Below, one piece after another: positions 24,606 through 39,281 of a DNA stretch of 64,000 nucleotides. Position numbers and translations under genes: made by a program. Numbering within the stretch: the stretch's first letter is position 1; each line of letters opens with the position of its first letter. Under the pieces are notes generated by a model. The model saw only the letters and a list, made by a program, of their open reading frames with translations. It ran no database searches and was not told where the DNA came from. The DNA is from Apostichopus japonicus (Eukaryota; Echinodermata; Holothuroidea; Aspidochirotida; Stichopodidae): assembly GCF_037975245.1 (NCBI RefSeq), contig NC_092570.1:11759001-11823000 (forward strand), read 5' to 3'.

Positions 24606-27600
24606 GTATCGAACATTCGATTGATCGGTACCGTACATTCTATTGATCGGTACCGAACATTCGATTGATCGGTACCGCACTTTCGTTCGATCGATACCGC
24701 ACATTCTATTGATCGGTACCGAACATTCGATTGATCGGTACCGTACATTCTATTGATCGGTACCGCACATTCGATTGATCGGTATCGCACATTCCATTTA
24801 TCGGTACCGCACATTCAATTGATCGGTATTGCACATTCGAATGATCGGGACCGCGCATTCGATTGATCGGGGCCGCACATTCCATTGATCGGTACCGCCC
24901 ATTCGATTGGTCGGTACTGCACATTCGATTGATCGGTACCGCACATTCGATTGATCGGTACCGCACATTCGATTGATCGGTACCGAACGTTCGATTGATC
25001 GTTTTCGAACATTCGATTGAAGGGTACCGGACATTCGATTGATCGGTACCGAACATTCGATTGATCGGTACCGCAAATTCGATTGATCGGTACCGAACAT
25101 TCGATTGATCGGTACCGCACATTCGATTGATCGTTACCGAACATTCGATTGATCGGTACCGCACATTCGATTGATCGGTATCGCACATTCGTTTGATCGG
25201 TATCGAACATTCGATTGATCGGGAACGCACATTCGATTGATAGGTACCGAATCTTCGAATGATCGGTACCGAACATTCGATTGATCGGTATTTAACATTC
25301 GATTGATCGGTATTTCACATTCGATTGATCGGTACCACACATTCGATTGATCGGTACTGCACATTCGATTGATCGGTACCGTACGTTCGATTGATCGGTA
25401 TTTCACATTCGATTGATCGGTACCACACATTCGATTGATCGGTACTGCACATTCGATTGATCGGTATCGCACATTCGTTTGATCGGTATCGAACATTCGA
25501 TTGATCGGGAACGCACATTCGATTGATAGGTACCGAATCTTCGAATGATCTGTACCGAACATTCGATTGATCGGTATCGCTCATTCGATTGATCGGTACC
25601 GCACATTCTATTGATCGGTACCGAACATTCGATTGATCGGTACCGCACATTCGGTTGATCGGTATCGCACATTCGTTTGAATGGTATCGAACATTCGATT
25701 GGTCGGGAACGCACAGTCGATTGATCGGTATCGCACATTCGTTTGATCGGTACCGCATATTCGATTGATCGGTATCGCACATTCGTTTGATCGGTATCGA
25801 ACATTCGATTGATCGGGAACGCACATTCGATTGATAGGTACCGAACATTCGATTGATCGGTACCGCACATTCGATTGATCGGTATCGCACATTCGTTTGA
25901 TCGGTATCGAACATTCGATTGATCGGGAACGCACATTCGATTGATCGGTATCGCACATTCGTTTGATCGGTACCGCACATACGATTGATCGGTATCGCAT
26001 ATTCGTTTGATCGGTATCGAACATTCGATTGATCGGTATTTCACATTCGATTGATCGGTATTTCACATTTGATTGATCGGTACCACACATTCGATTGATC
26101 GGTACCGCACATTCGATTGATCGGTACCGAACATTTGATTGATCGGTACCGCACATTCGATTGATAGGTACCGAAGATTCGATTGATCGGGACCGCACAT
26201 TCGATTGATCGGGGCCGCACATTCCATTGATCGGTACCGCACATTCAATTGATCGGTATTGCACATTCGATTGATCGGGACCGCACATTCGATTGATCGG
26301 GGCCGCACATTCCATTGATCGGTACCGCCCATTCGATTGGTCGGTACTGCACATTCGATTGATCGGTACCGCACATTCGATTGATCGGTACCGAACGTTC
26401 GATTGATCGTTTTCGAACATTCGATTGAAGGGTACCGGACATTCGATTGATCGGTACCGCACATTCGATTGATCGGTACCGCAAATTCGATTGATCGGTA
26501 CCGAACATTCGATTGATCGGTACCGCACATTCGATTGATCGGTACCGAACATTCGATTGATCGGTACCGCACATTCGATTGATCGGTATCGCACATTCGT
26601 TTGATCGGTATCGAACATTCGATTGATCGGGAACGCACATTCGATTGATCGGTATCGGACATTCGTTTGATCGGTACCGCACATACGATTGATCGGTATC
26701 GCAAATTCGTTTGATCGGTATCGAACATTCGATTGATCTGGAACGTACATTCGATTGATAGGTACCGAATCTTCGAATGATCGGTACCGAACATTCGATT
26801 GATCGGTACCACACATTCGATTGTTCGGTACCGAATATTCGATTCATCGGTAACGCACATTCCGTTGATCGGTACCGCAAATTCGATCGATCGCTACCGC
26901 GTATTCGTTCGATCGATATCGAACATTCCATTGATCGGTACCGAACATTCGATTGATCGATACCGCACATTCGTTCGATCGGTACCGAACATTCGATTGA
27001 TCGGTACCGCACATTCTATTGATCGAGACCGCACATTCCATTGATCGAGACCGCACATTCGATTGATCGCTGCCGCACATTCGATTGATCGGTACCGCAC
27101 ATTCGATTGATAGGTACCGCATGTTCGATTGATCGGTACCGAACATTCGATTGATCGTTACCGCACATTCGATTGATCGGTACGGCACATTCAATTTATC
27201 GGTACCGAACATTCCATTGATCGGTACCGCACATTCGATTGATTGGTATCGCACATTCGATTGATCGATACTGCACATTCGATTGATCGGTAGCGCCTCT
27301 TCGATTGATCGAATGTGAACATTCGATTGATCGGTACAGCACATTCGATTGATCGGTACCGAACATTCGATTGATCGGTACCGCACATTCGATTGATCGG
27401 TATCGAACATTCGATTAATCGGTGCCGCAAATTTGATTGATCGGTACAGCACATTCGATTGATTGGTAACGCACATTCGATGGATCGGTACCGAACATTT
27501 GATTCATCGGTACCGCACATTCGATTGATCGGTATCGCAGATTCGATTGATCGGTACCGCACATTCGATTGAAGGGTCCCGTACATTCGATTGATCGGTA

Positions 27601-28998
27601 CCGAACATTCGATTGATCGGTACCGCAAATTCGATTGATCGATACCGAACATTCGATTGTTCGGTACCCCAGATTCGATTGATCGGTACCGAACATTCGA
27701 TTCATCGGTACCGCACATTCGATTGATCGGTATCGCACATTCGATTGATCGGTAGCGCCTATTCGATTGATCGAATGTGAACATTCGAATTATCGGTACG
27801 GCACATTCGATTGATCGGTACCGAACATTCGATTGATCGGTACCGCACATTCGATTGATCGGTATCGCACATTCGTTTGAATGGTATCGAACATTCGATT
27901 GGTCGAGAACGCACAGTCGATTGATCGGTATCGCACATTCGTTTGATCGGTACCGCATATTCGATTGATCGGTATCGCACATTCGTTTGATCGGTATCGA
28001 ACATTCGATTGATCGGGAACGCACATTCGATTGATAGGTACCGAATCTTCGAATGATCGATACCGAACATTCGATTGATCGGTACCGCACATTCGATTGA
28101 TCGGTACCGAATATTCGATTGATCGGTACCGCACATTCCATTGATCGGTACCGCACATTCGATTGATCGGTACCGCACATTCGTTCGATCGATACCGAAC
28201 ATTCGATTGATCGGTACCGCACTTTCGTTCGATCGATACCGAACATTCGATTGATCGGTACCGAACATTCGATTGATCGGTACCGTACATTCGATTGATC
28301 GGTACCGAACATTCGATTGATCGGTACCGTACATTCTATTGATCGGTACCGAACATTCGATTGATCGGTACTGCACTTTCGTTCGATCGATACCGCACAT
28401 TCTATTGATCGGTACCGAACATTCGATTGATCGGTACCGTACATTCTATTGATCGGTACCGAACATTCGATTGATCGGTACCGCACTTTCGTTCGATCGA
28501 TACCGCACATTCGATTGATCGGTACCGAACATTCGATTGATCGGTACCGTACATTCTATTGATCGGTACCGCACATTCGATTGATCGGTATCGCACATTC
28601 CATTTATCGGTACCGCACATTCGATTGATCGGTACCGCACATTCGATTGATCGGGACCGCACATTCGATTGATCGGGGCCGCACATTCCATTGATCGGTA
28701 CCGCATATTCGATTGATCGGTATCGCACATTCGTTTGATCGGTATCGAACATTCGATTGATCGGGAACGCACATTCGATTGATAGGTACCGAATCTTCGA
28801 ATGATCGATACCGAACATTCGATTGATCGGTACCGCACATTCGATTGATCGGTACCGAATATTCGATTGATCGGTACCGCACATTCCATTGATCGGTACC
28901 GCACATTCGATTGATCGGGACCGCACATTCGTTCGATCGATACCGAACATTCGATTGATCGGTACCGCACTTTCGTTCGATCGATACCGAACATTCGA
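24606..28998 (+). repeat. Large satellite duplication, copy 1 (offset 14,561 bp)
   Basis: Collinear with 39167-43559 at a constant offset of 14,561 bp, with only isolated differences (for example TTCATCGGTAACGCACATTCC-G here, -A in the partner). 14,561 equals 662 monomers minus 3, matching the three 21-bp marker monomers (32044, 35607, 37938) in between. Further left the match continues at 14,297 bp, so copy 1 lacks 12 monomers (264 bp) near 24610. Confidence 0.85.
26740..27800 (+). repeat. Divergent satellite block D, copy 1
   Basis: About 48 monomers much more varied than their surroundings: GATTGTTCGG, GATTCATCGGTAACGC, GATCGATCGCTACCGC, TTCGATCGATATCG, GATCGAGACCGC, GATCGCTGCCGC, and the dimers GCCTCTTCG/GCCTATTCG followed by GAATGTGAAC. 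Because TGA is mutated in several units, a plus-strand frame stays open from 26799 to 27044, which is rare in this satellite. Confidence 0.85.
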
Positions 28999-29379
28999 TT
29001 GATCGGTACCGAACATTCGATTGATCGGTACCGTACATTCGATTGATCGGTACCGAACATTCGATTGATCGGTACCGTACATTCTATTGATCGGTACCGA
29101 ACATTCGATTGATCGGTACTGCACTTTCGTTCGATCGATACCGCACATTCTATTGATCGGTACCGAACATTCGATTGATCGGTACCGTACATTCTATTGA
29201 TCGGTACCGAACATTCGATTGATCGGTACCGCACTTTCGTTCGATCGATACCGCACATTCGATTGATCGGTACCGAACATTCGATTGATCGGTACCGTAC
29301 ATTCTATTGATCGGTACCGCACATTCGATTGATCGGTATCGCACATTCCATTTATCGGTACCGCACATTCGATTGATCG

Positions 29380-32300
29380 GTACCGCACATTCGATTGATC
29401 GGGACCGCACATTCGATTGATCGGGGCCGCACATTCCATTGATCGGTACCGCACATTAAATTGATCGGTATTGCACATTCGATTGATCGGGACCGCACAT
29501 TCGATTGATCGGGGCCGCACATTCCATTGATCGGTACCGCCCATTCGATTGGTCGGTACTGCACATTCGATTGATCGGTACCGCACATTCGATTGATCGG
29601 TACCGAACGTTCGATTGATCGTTTTCGAACATTCGATTGAAGGGTACCGGACATTCGATTGATCGGTACCGAACATTCGTTCGATCGATACCGAACATTC
29701 GATTGATCGGTACCGCACTTTCGTTCGATCGATACCGAACATTCGATTGATCGGTACCGAACATTCGATTGATCGGTACCGTACATTCGATTGATCGGTA
29801 CCGAACATTCGATTGATCGGTACCGTACATTCTATTGATCGGTACCGAACATTCGATTGATCGGTACTGCATTTTCGTTCGATCGATACCGCACATTCTA
29901 TTGATCGGTACCGAACATTCGATTGATCGGTACCGTACATTCTATTGATCGGTACCGAACATTCGATTGATCGGTACCGCACTTTCGTTCGATCGATACC
30001 GCACATTCGATTGATCGGTACCGAACATTCGATTGATCGGTACCGTACATTCTATTGATCGGTACCGCACATTCGATTGATCGGTATCGCACATTCGTTT
30101 GATCGGTACCGCACATTCGATTGATCGGTACCGCACATTCGATTGATCGGGACCGCACATTCGATTGATCGGGGCCGCACATTCCATTGATCGGTACGGC
30201 ACATTCAATTGATCGGTATTGCACATTCGATTGATCGGGACCGCACATTCGATTGATCGGGGCCGCACATTCCATTGATCGGTACCGCCCATTCGATTGG
30301 TCAGTACTGCACATTCGATTGATCGGTACCGCACATTCGATTGATCGGTATCGAACATTCGATTGATCGGTACCACACATTCAATTGATCGGTACTGCAC
30401 ATTCGATTGATCGGTACCGAACGTTCGATTGATCGGTATCGAACTTTCGATTGAAGGGTACCGCACAATCGATTGATCGGTACCGAACACTCGATTGATC
30501 GGTACCGAACATTCGATTGATCGGTATCGCTCATTCGATTGATCGGTATCGCACATTCTATTGATCGGTACCGAACATTCGATTGATCGGTACCGCACAT
30601 TCGATTGATCGGTATCGCACATTCGTTTGAATGGTATCGAACATTCGATTGGTCGAGAACGCACAGTCGATTGATCGGTATCGCACATTCGTTTGATCGG
30701 TACCGCATATTCGATTGATCGGTATCGCACATTCGTTTGATCGGTATCGAACATTCGATTGATCGGGAACGCACATTCGATTGATAGGTACCGAATCTTC
30801 GAATGATCGGTACCGAACATTCGATTGATCGGTACCGCACATTCGATTGATCGGTACCGAATATTCGATTGATCGGTACCGCACATTCCATTGATCGGTA
30901 CCGCACATTCGATTGATCGGTACCGCACATTCGTTCGATCGATACCGAACATTCGATTGATCGGTACCGCACTTTCGTTCGATCGATACCGAACATTCGA
31001 TTGATCGGTACCGAACATTCGATTGATCGGTACCGTACATTCTATTGATCGGTACCGAACATTCGATTGATCGGTACCGTACATTCTATTGATCGGTACC
31101 GAACATTCGATTGATCGGTACTGCACTTTCGTTCGATCGATACCGCACATTCTATTGATCGGTACCGAACATTCGATTGATCGGTACCGTACATTCTATT
31201 GATCGGTACCGCACATTCGATTGATCGGTATCGCACATTCGTTTGATCGGTACCGTACATTCGATTGATCGGTACCGCACATTCGATTGATCGGGACCGC
31301 ACATTCGATTGATCGGGGCCGCACATTCCATTGATCGGTACCGCACATTCAATTGATCGGTATTGCACATTCGATTGATCGGGACCGCACATTCGATTGA
31401 TCGGGGCCGCACATTCCATTGATCGGTACCGCCCATTCGATTGGTCGGTACTGCACATTCGATTGATCGGTACCGCACATTCGATTGATCGGTACCGAAC
31501 GTTCGATTGATCGTTTTCGAACATTCGATTGAATGGTACCGGACATTCGATTGATCGGTACCGAACATTCGATTGATCGGTACCGCAAATTCGATTGATC
31601 GGTACCGAACATTCGATTGATCGGTACCGCACATTCGATTGATCGTTACCGAACATTCGATTGATCGGTACCGCACATTCGATTGATCGGTATCGCACAT
31701 TCGTTTGATCGGTATCGAACATTCGATTGATCGAAAACGCACATTCGATTGATCGGTATCGCACATTCGTTTGATCGGTACCGCACATACGATTGATCGG
31801 TATCGCATATTCGTTTGATCGGTATCGAACATTCGATTGATCGGTATTTCACATTCGATTGATCGGTATTTCACATTTGATTGATCGGTACCACACATTC
31901 GATTGATCGGTACCGCACATTCGATTGATCGGTACCGAACATTGGATTGATCGGTACCGCAAATTCGATTGATCGGTATCGCACATTCGTTTGATCGGTA
32001 TCGAACATTCGATTGATCGGGAACGCACATTCGATTGGTAGGTACCAGTCTTCGAATGATCTGTACCGAACATTCGATTGATCGGTATCGCTCATTCGAT
32101 TGATCGGTACCGCACATTCTATTGATCGGTACCGAACATTCGATTGATCGGTACCGCACATTCGATTGATCGGTATCGCACATTCGTTTGAATGGTATCG
32201 AACATTCGATTGGTCGGGAACGCACAGTCGATTAATCGGTATCGCACATTCGTTTGATCGGTACCGCATATTCGATTGATCGGTATCGCACATTCGTTTG

Positions 32301-32942
32301 ATCGGTATCGAACATTCGATTGATCGGGAACGCACATTCGATTGATAGGTACCGAATCTTCGAATGATCGGTACCGAACATTCGATTGATCGGTATTTCA
32401 CATTCGATTGATCGGTATTTCACATTCGATTGATCGGTACCACACATTCGATTGATCGGTACTGCACATTCGATTGATCGGTACCGTACGTTCGATTGAT
32501 CGGTATTTCACATTCGATTGATCGGTACCACACATTCGATTGATCGGTACTGCACATTCGATTGATCGGTACCGAACGTTCGATTGATCGGTATCGAACA
32601 TTCGATTGAAGGGTACCGCACATTCGATTGATCGGTACCGAACATTCGATTGATCGGTACCGCACATTCGATTGATCGGTATCGCACATTCGTTTGATCG
32701 GTATCGAACATTCGATTGATCGGGAACGCACATTCGATTGATCGGTACCGAATCTTCGAATGATATGTACCGAACATTCGATTGATCGGTATCGCTCATT
32801 CGATTGATCGGTACCGCACATTCTATTGATCGGTACCGAACATTCGATTGATCGGTACCGCACATTCGGTTGATCGGTATCGCACATTCGTTTGAATGGT
32901 ATCGAACATTCGATTGGTCGGGAACGCACAGTCGATTGATCG
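29380..32942 (+). repeat. 3,563-bp tandem satellite duplication, copy 1
   Basis: The rare monomer CATTAAATTGATCGG near 29455 and the series after it recur 3,563 bp downstream, in direct tandem. The period is 162 monomers minus 1 bp, because the block includes the marker monomer at 32044. Confidence 0.85.
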
Positions 32943-35900
32943 GTACCGCACATTCGATTGATCGGGACCGCACATTCGATTGATCGGGGCCGCACATTCC
33001 ATTGATCGGTACCGCACATTAAATTGATCGGTATTGCACATTCGATTGATCGGGACCGCACATTCGATTGATCGGGGCCGCACATTCCATTGATCGGTAC
33101 CGCCCATTCGATTGGTCGGTACTGCACATTCGATTGATCGGTACCGCACATTCGATTGATCGGTACCGAACGTTCGATTGATCGTTTTCGAACATTCGAT
33201 TGAAGGGTACCGGACATTCGATTGATCGGTACCGAACATTCGTTCGATCGATACCGAACATTCGATTGATCGGTACCGCACTTTCGTTCGATCGATACCG
33301 AACATTCGATTGATCGGTACCGAACATTCGATTGATCGGTACCGTACATTCGATTGATCGGTACCGAACATTCGATTGATCGGTACCGTACATTCTATTG
33401 ATCGGTACCGAACATTCGATTGATCGGTACTGCATTTTCGTTCGATCGATACCGCACATTCTATTGATCGGTACCGAACATTCGATTGATCGGTACCGTA
33501 CATTCTATTGATCGGTACCGAACATTCGATTGATCGGTACCGCACTTTCGTTCGATCGATACCGCACATTCGATTGATCGGTACCGAACATTCGATTGAT
33601 CGGTACCGTACATTCTATTGATCGGTACCGCACATTCGATTGATCGGTATCGCACATTCGTTTGATCGGTACCGCACATTCGATTGATCGGTACCGCACA
33701 TTCGATTGATCGGGACCGCACATTCGATTGATCGGGGCCGCACATTCCATTGATCGGTACGGCACATTCAATTGATCGGTATTGCACATTCGATTGATCG
33801 GGACCGCACATTCGATTGATCGGGGCCGCACATTCCATTGATCGGTACCGCCCATTCGATTGGTCAGTACTGCACATTCGATTGATCGGTACCGCACATT
33901 CGATTGATCGGTATCGAACATTCGATTGATCGGTACCACACATTCAATTGATCGGTACTGCACATTCGATTGATCGGTACCGAACGTTCGATTGATCGGT
34001 ATCGAACTTTCGATTGAAGGGTACCGCACAATCGATTGATCGGTACCGAACACTCGATTGATCGGTACCGAACATTCGATTGATCGGTATCGCTCATTCG
34101 ATTGATCGGTATCGCACATTCTATTGATCGGTACCGAACATTCGATTGATCGGTACCGCACATTCGATTGATCGGTATCGCACATTCGTTTGAATGGTAT
34201 CGAACATTCGATTGGTCGAGAACGCACAGTCGATTGATCGGTATCGCACATTCGTTTGATCGGTACCGCATATTCGATTGATCGGTATCGCACATTCGTT
34301 TGATCGGTATCGAACATTCGATTGATCGGGAACGCACATTCGATTGATAGGTACCGAATCTTCGAATGATCGGTACCGAACATTCGATTGATCGGTACCG
34401 CACATTCGATTGATCGGTACCGAATATTCGATTGATCGGTACCGCACATTCCATTGATCGGTACCGCACATTCGATTGATCGGTACCGCACATTCGTTCG
34501 ATCGATACCGAACATTCGATTGATCGGTACCGCACTTTGGTTCGATCGATACCGAACATTCGATTGATCGGTACCGAACATTCGATTGATCGGTACCGTA
34601 CATTCTATTGATCGGTACCGAACATTCGATTGATCGGTACCGTACATTCTATTGATCGGTACCGAACATTCGATTGATCGGTACTGCACTTTCGTTCGAT
34701 CGATACCGCACATTCTATTGATCGGTACCGAACATTCGATTGATCGGTACCGTACATTCTATTGATCGGTACCGCACATTCGATTGATCGGTATCGCACA
34801 TTCGTTTGATCGGTACCGTACATTCGATTGATCGGTACCGCACATTCGATTGATCGGGACTGCACATTCGATTGATCGGGGCCGCACATTCCATTGATCG
34901 GTACCGCACATTCAATTGATCGGTATTGCACATTCGATTGATCGGGACCGCACATTCGATTGATCGGGGCCGCACATTCCATTGATCGGTACCGCCCATT
35001 CGATTGGTCGGTACTGCACATTCGATTGATCGGTACCGCACATTCGATTGATCGGTACCGAACGTTCGATTGATCGTTTTCGAACATTCGATTGAAGGGT
35101 ACCGGACATTCGATTGATCGGTACCGAACATTCGATTGATCGGTACCGCAAATTCGATTGATCGGTACCGAACATTCGATTGATCGGTACCGCACATTCG
35201 ATTGATCGTTACCGAACATTCGATTGATCGGTACCGCACATTCGATTGATCGGTATCGCACATTCGTTTGATCGGTATCGAACATTCGATTGATCGAAAA
35301 CGCACATTCGATTGATCGGTATCGCACATTCGTTTGATCGGTACCGCACATACGATTGATCGGTATCGCATATTCGTTTGATCGGTATCGAACATTCGAT
35401 TGATCGGTATTTCACATTCGATTGATCGGTATTTCACATTTGATTGATCGGTACCACACATTCGATTGATCGGTACCGCACATTCGATTGATCGGTACCG
35501 AACATTGGATTGATCGGTACCGCAAATTCGATTGATCGGTATCGCACATTCGTTTGATCGGTATCGAACATTCGATTGATCGGGAACGCACATTCGATTG
35601 GTAGGTACCAGTCTTCGAATGATCTGTACCGAACATTCGATTGATCGGTATCGCTCATTCGATTGATCGGTACCGCACATTCTATTGATCGGTACCGAAC
35701 ATTCGATTGATCGGTACCGCACATTCGATTGATCGGTATCGCACATTCGTTTGAATGGTATCGAACATTCGATTGGTCGGGAACGCACAGTCGATTAATC
35801 GGTATCGCACATTCGTTTGATCGGTACCGCATATTCGATTGATCGGTATCGCACATTCGTTTGATCGGTATCGAACATTCGATTGATCGGGAACGCACAT

Positions 35901-36505
35901 TCGATTGATAGGTACCGAATCTTCGAATGATCGGTACCGAACATTCGATTGATCGGTATTTCACATTCGATTGATCGGTATTTCACATTCGATTGATCGG
36001 TACCACACATTCGATTGATCGGTACTGCACATTCGATTGATCGGTACCGTACGTTCGATTGATCGGTATTTCACATTCGATTGATCGGTACCACACATTC
36101 GATTGATCGGTACTGCACATTCGATTGATCGGTACCGAACGTTCGATTGATCGGTATCGAACATTCGATTGAAGGGTACCGCACATTCGATTGATCGGTA
36201 CCGAACATTCGATTGATCGGTACCGCACATTCGATTGATCGGTATCGCACATTCGTTTGATCGGTATCGAACATTCGATTGATCGGGAACGCACATTCGA
36301 TTGATCGGTACCGAATCTTCGAATGATATGTACCGAACATTCGATTGATCGGTATCGCTCATTCGATTGATCGGTACCGCACATTCTATTGATCGGTACC
36401 GAACATTCGATTGATCGGTACCGCACATTCGGTTGATCGGTATCGCACATTCGTTTGAATGGTATCGAACATTCGATTGGTCGGGAACGCACAGTCGATT
36501 GATCG
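32943..36505 (+). repeat. 3,563-bp tandem satellite duplication, copy 2
   Basis: Direct tandem partner of 29380-32942. It contains the CATTAAATTG monomer near 33018 and the 21-bp marker at 35607. Only scattered single-base differences are visible (e.g. GCACTTTGGTTCG near 34535). Confidence 0.85.
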
Positions 36506-36950
36506 GTACCGCACATTCGTTTGATCGGTACCGCATATTCGATTGATCGGTATCGCACATTCGTTTGATCGGTATCGAACATTCGATTGATCGGTAACGC
36601 ACATTCGATTGATAGGTACCGAATCTTCGAATGATCGGTACCGAACATTCGATTGATCGGTACCGCACATTCGATTGATCGGTACCGAATATTCGATTGA
36701 TCGGTACCGCACATTCCATTGATCGGTACCGCACATTCGATTGATCGGTACCGCACATTCGTTCGATCGATACCGAACATTCGATTGATCGGTACCGCAC
36801 TTTCGTTCGATCGATACCGAACATTCGATTGATCGGTACCGAACATTCGATTGATCGGTACCGTACATTCTATTGATCGGTACCGAACATTCGATTGATC
36901 GGTACCGCACTTTCGTTCGATCGATACCGCACATTCTATTGATCGGTACC
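34620..36950 (+). repeat. 2,331-bp tandem higher-order unit, copy 1
   Basis: Repeated immediately downstream with a 2,331-bp offset (106 monomers minus 1 bp). It overlaps the 3,563-bp duplication, so successive amplification rounds used different break points. Confidence 0.85.
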
Positions 36951-39281
36951 GAACATTCGATTGATCGGTACCGTACATTCTATTGATCGGTACCGAACAT
37001 TCGATTGATCGGTACTGCACTTTCGTTCGATCGATACCGCACATTCTATTGATCGGTACCGAACATTCGATTGATCGGTACCGTACATTCTATTGATCGG
37101 TACCGCACATTCGATTGATCGGTATCGCACATTCGTTTGATCGGTACCGTACATTCGATTGATCGGTACCGCACATTCGATTGATCGGGACCGCACATTC
37201 GATTGATCGGGGCCGCACATTCCATTGATCGGTACCGCACATTCAATTGATCGGTATTGCACATTCGATTGATCGGGACCGCACATTCGATTGATCGGGG
37301 CCGCACATTCCATTGATCGGTACCGCCCATTCGATTGGTCGGTACTGCACATTCGATTGATCGGTACCGCACATTCCATTGATCGGTACCGAACGTTCGA
37401 TTGATCGTTTTCGAACATTCGATTGAAGGGTACCGGACATTCGATTGATCGGTACCGAACATTCGATTGATCGGTACCGCAAATTCGATTGATCGGTACC
37501 GAACATTCGATTGATCGGTACCGCACATTCGATTGATCGTTACCGAACATTCGATTGATCGGTACCGCACATTCGATTGATCGGTATCGCACATTCGTTT
37601 GATCGGTATCGAACATTCGATTGATCGAAAACGCACATTCGATTGATCGGTATCGCACATTCGTTTGATCGGTACCGCACATACGATTGATCGGTATCGC
37701 ATATTCGTTTGATCGGTATCGAACATTCGATTGATCGGTATTTCACATTCGATTGATCGGTATTTCACATTTGATTGATCGGTACCACACATTCGATTGA
37801 TCGGTACCGCACATTCGATTGATCGGTACCGAACATTGGATTGATCGGTACCGCAAATTCGATTGATCGGTATCGCACATTCGTTTGATCGGTATCGAAC
37901 ATTCGATTGATCGGGAACGCACATTCGATTGGTAGGTACCAGTCTTCGAATGATCTGTACCGAACATTCGATTGATCGGTATCGCTCATTCGATTGATCG
38001 GTACCGCACATTCTATTGATCGGTACCGAACATTCGATTGATCGGTACCGCACATTCGATTGATCGGTATCGCACATTCGTTTGAATGGTATCGAACATT
38101 CGATTGGTCGGGAACGCACAGTCGATTAATCGGTATCGCACATTCGTTTGATCGGTACCGCATATTCGATTGATCGGTATCGCACATTCGTTTGATCGGT
38201 ATCGAACATTCGATTGATCGGGAACGCACATTCGATTGATAGGTACCGAATCTTCGAATGATCGGTACCGAACATTCGATTGATCGGTATTTCACATTCG
38301 ATTGATCGGTATTTCACATTCGATTGATCGGTACCACACATTCGATTGATCGGTACTGCACATTCGATTGATCGGTACCGTACGTTCGATTGATCGGTAT
38401 TTCACTTTCGATTGATCGGTACCACACATTCGATTGATCGGTACTGCACATTCGATTGATCGGTACCGAACGTTCGATTGATCGGTATCGAACATTCGAT
38501 TGAAGGGTACCGCACATTCGATTGATCGGTACCGAACATTCGATTGATCGGTACCGCACATTCGATTGATCGGTATCGCACATTCGTTTGATCGGTATCG
38601 AACATTCGATTGATCGGGAACGCACATTCGATTGATCGGTACCGAATCTTCGAATGATATGTACCGAACATTCGATTGATCGGTATCGCTCATTCGATTG
38701 ATCGGTACCGCACATTCTATTGATCGGTACCGAACATTCGATTGATCGGTACCGCACATTCGGTTGATCGGTATCGCACATTCGTTTGAATGGTATCGAA
38801 CATTCGATTGGTCGGGAACGCACAGTCGATTGATCGGTACCGCACATTCGTTTGATCGGTACCGCATATTCGATTGATCGGTATCGCACATTCGTTTGAT
38901 CGGTATCGAACATTCGATTGATCGGGAACGCACATTCGATTGATAGGTACCGAATCTTCGAATGATCGGTACCGAACATTCGATTGATCGGTACCGCACA
39001 TTCGATTGATCGGTACCGAATATTCGATTGATCGGTACCGCACATTCCATTGATCGGTACCGCACATTCGATTGATCGGTACCGCACATTCGTTCGATCG
39101 ATACCGAACATTCGATTGATCGGTACCGCACTTTCGTTCGATCGATACCGAACATTCGATTGATCGGTACCGAACATTCGATTGATCGGTACCGTACATT
39201 CTATTGATCGGTACCGAACATTCGATTGATCGGTACCGCACTTTCGTTCGATCGATACCGCACATTCTATTGATCGGTACC
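36951..39281 (+). repeat. 2,331-bp tandem higher-order unit, copy 2
   Basis: Direct partner of 34620-36950; carries the 21-bp marker at 37938. Confidence 0.85.

Noticed and set aside
26799-27044. 81-codon plus-strand open frame, repeated at 41360, 44066, 48686, 52162, 54494 and 63030
   Set aside because: It is satellite read in the other direction in a stretch where TGA words have mutated. It is repeated because the block was duplicated, not evidently because of selection on a protein.
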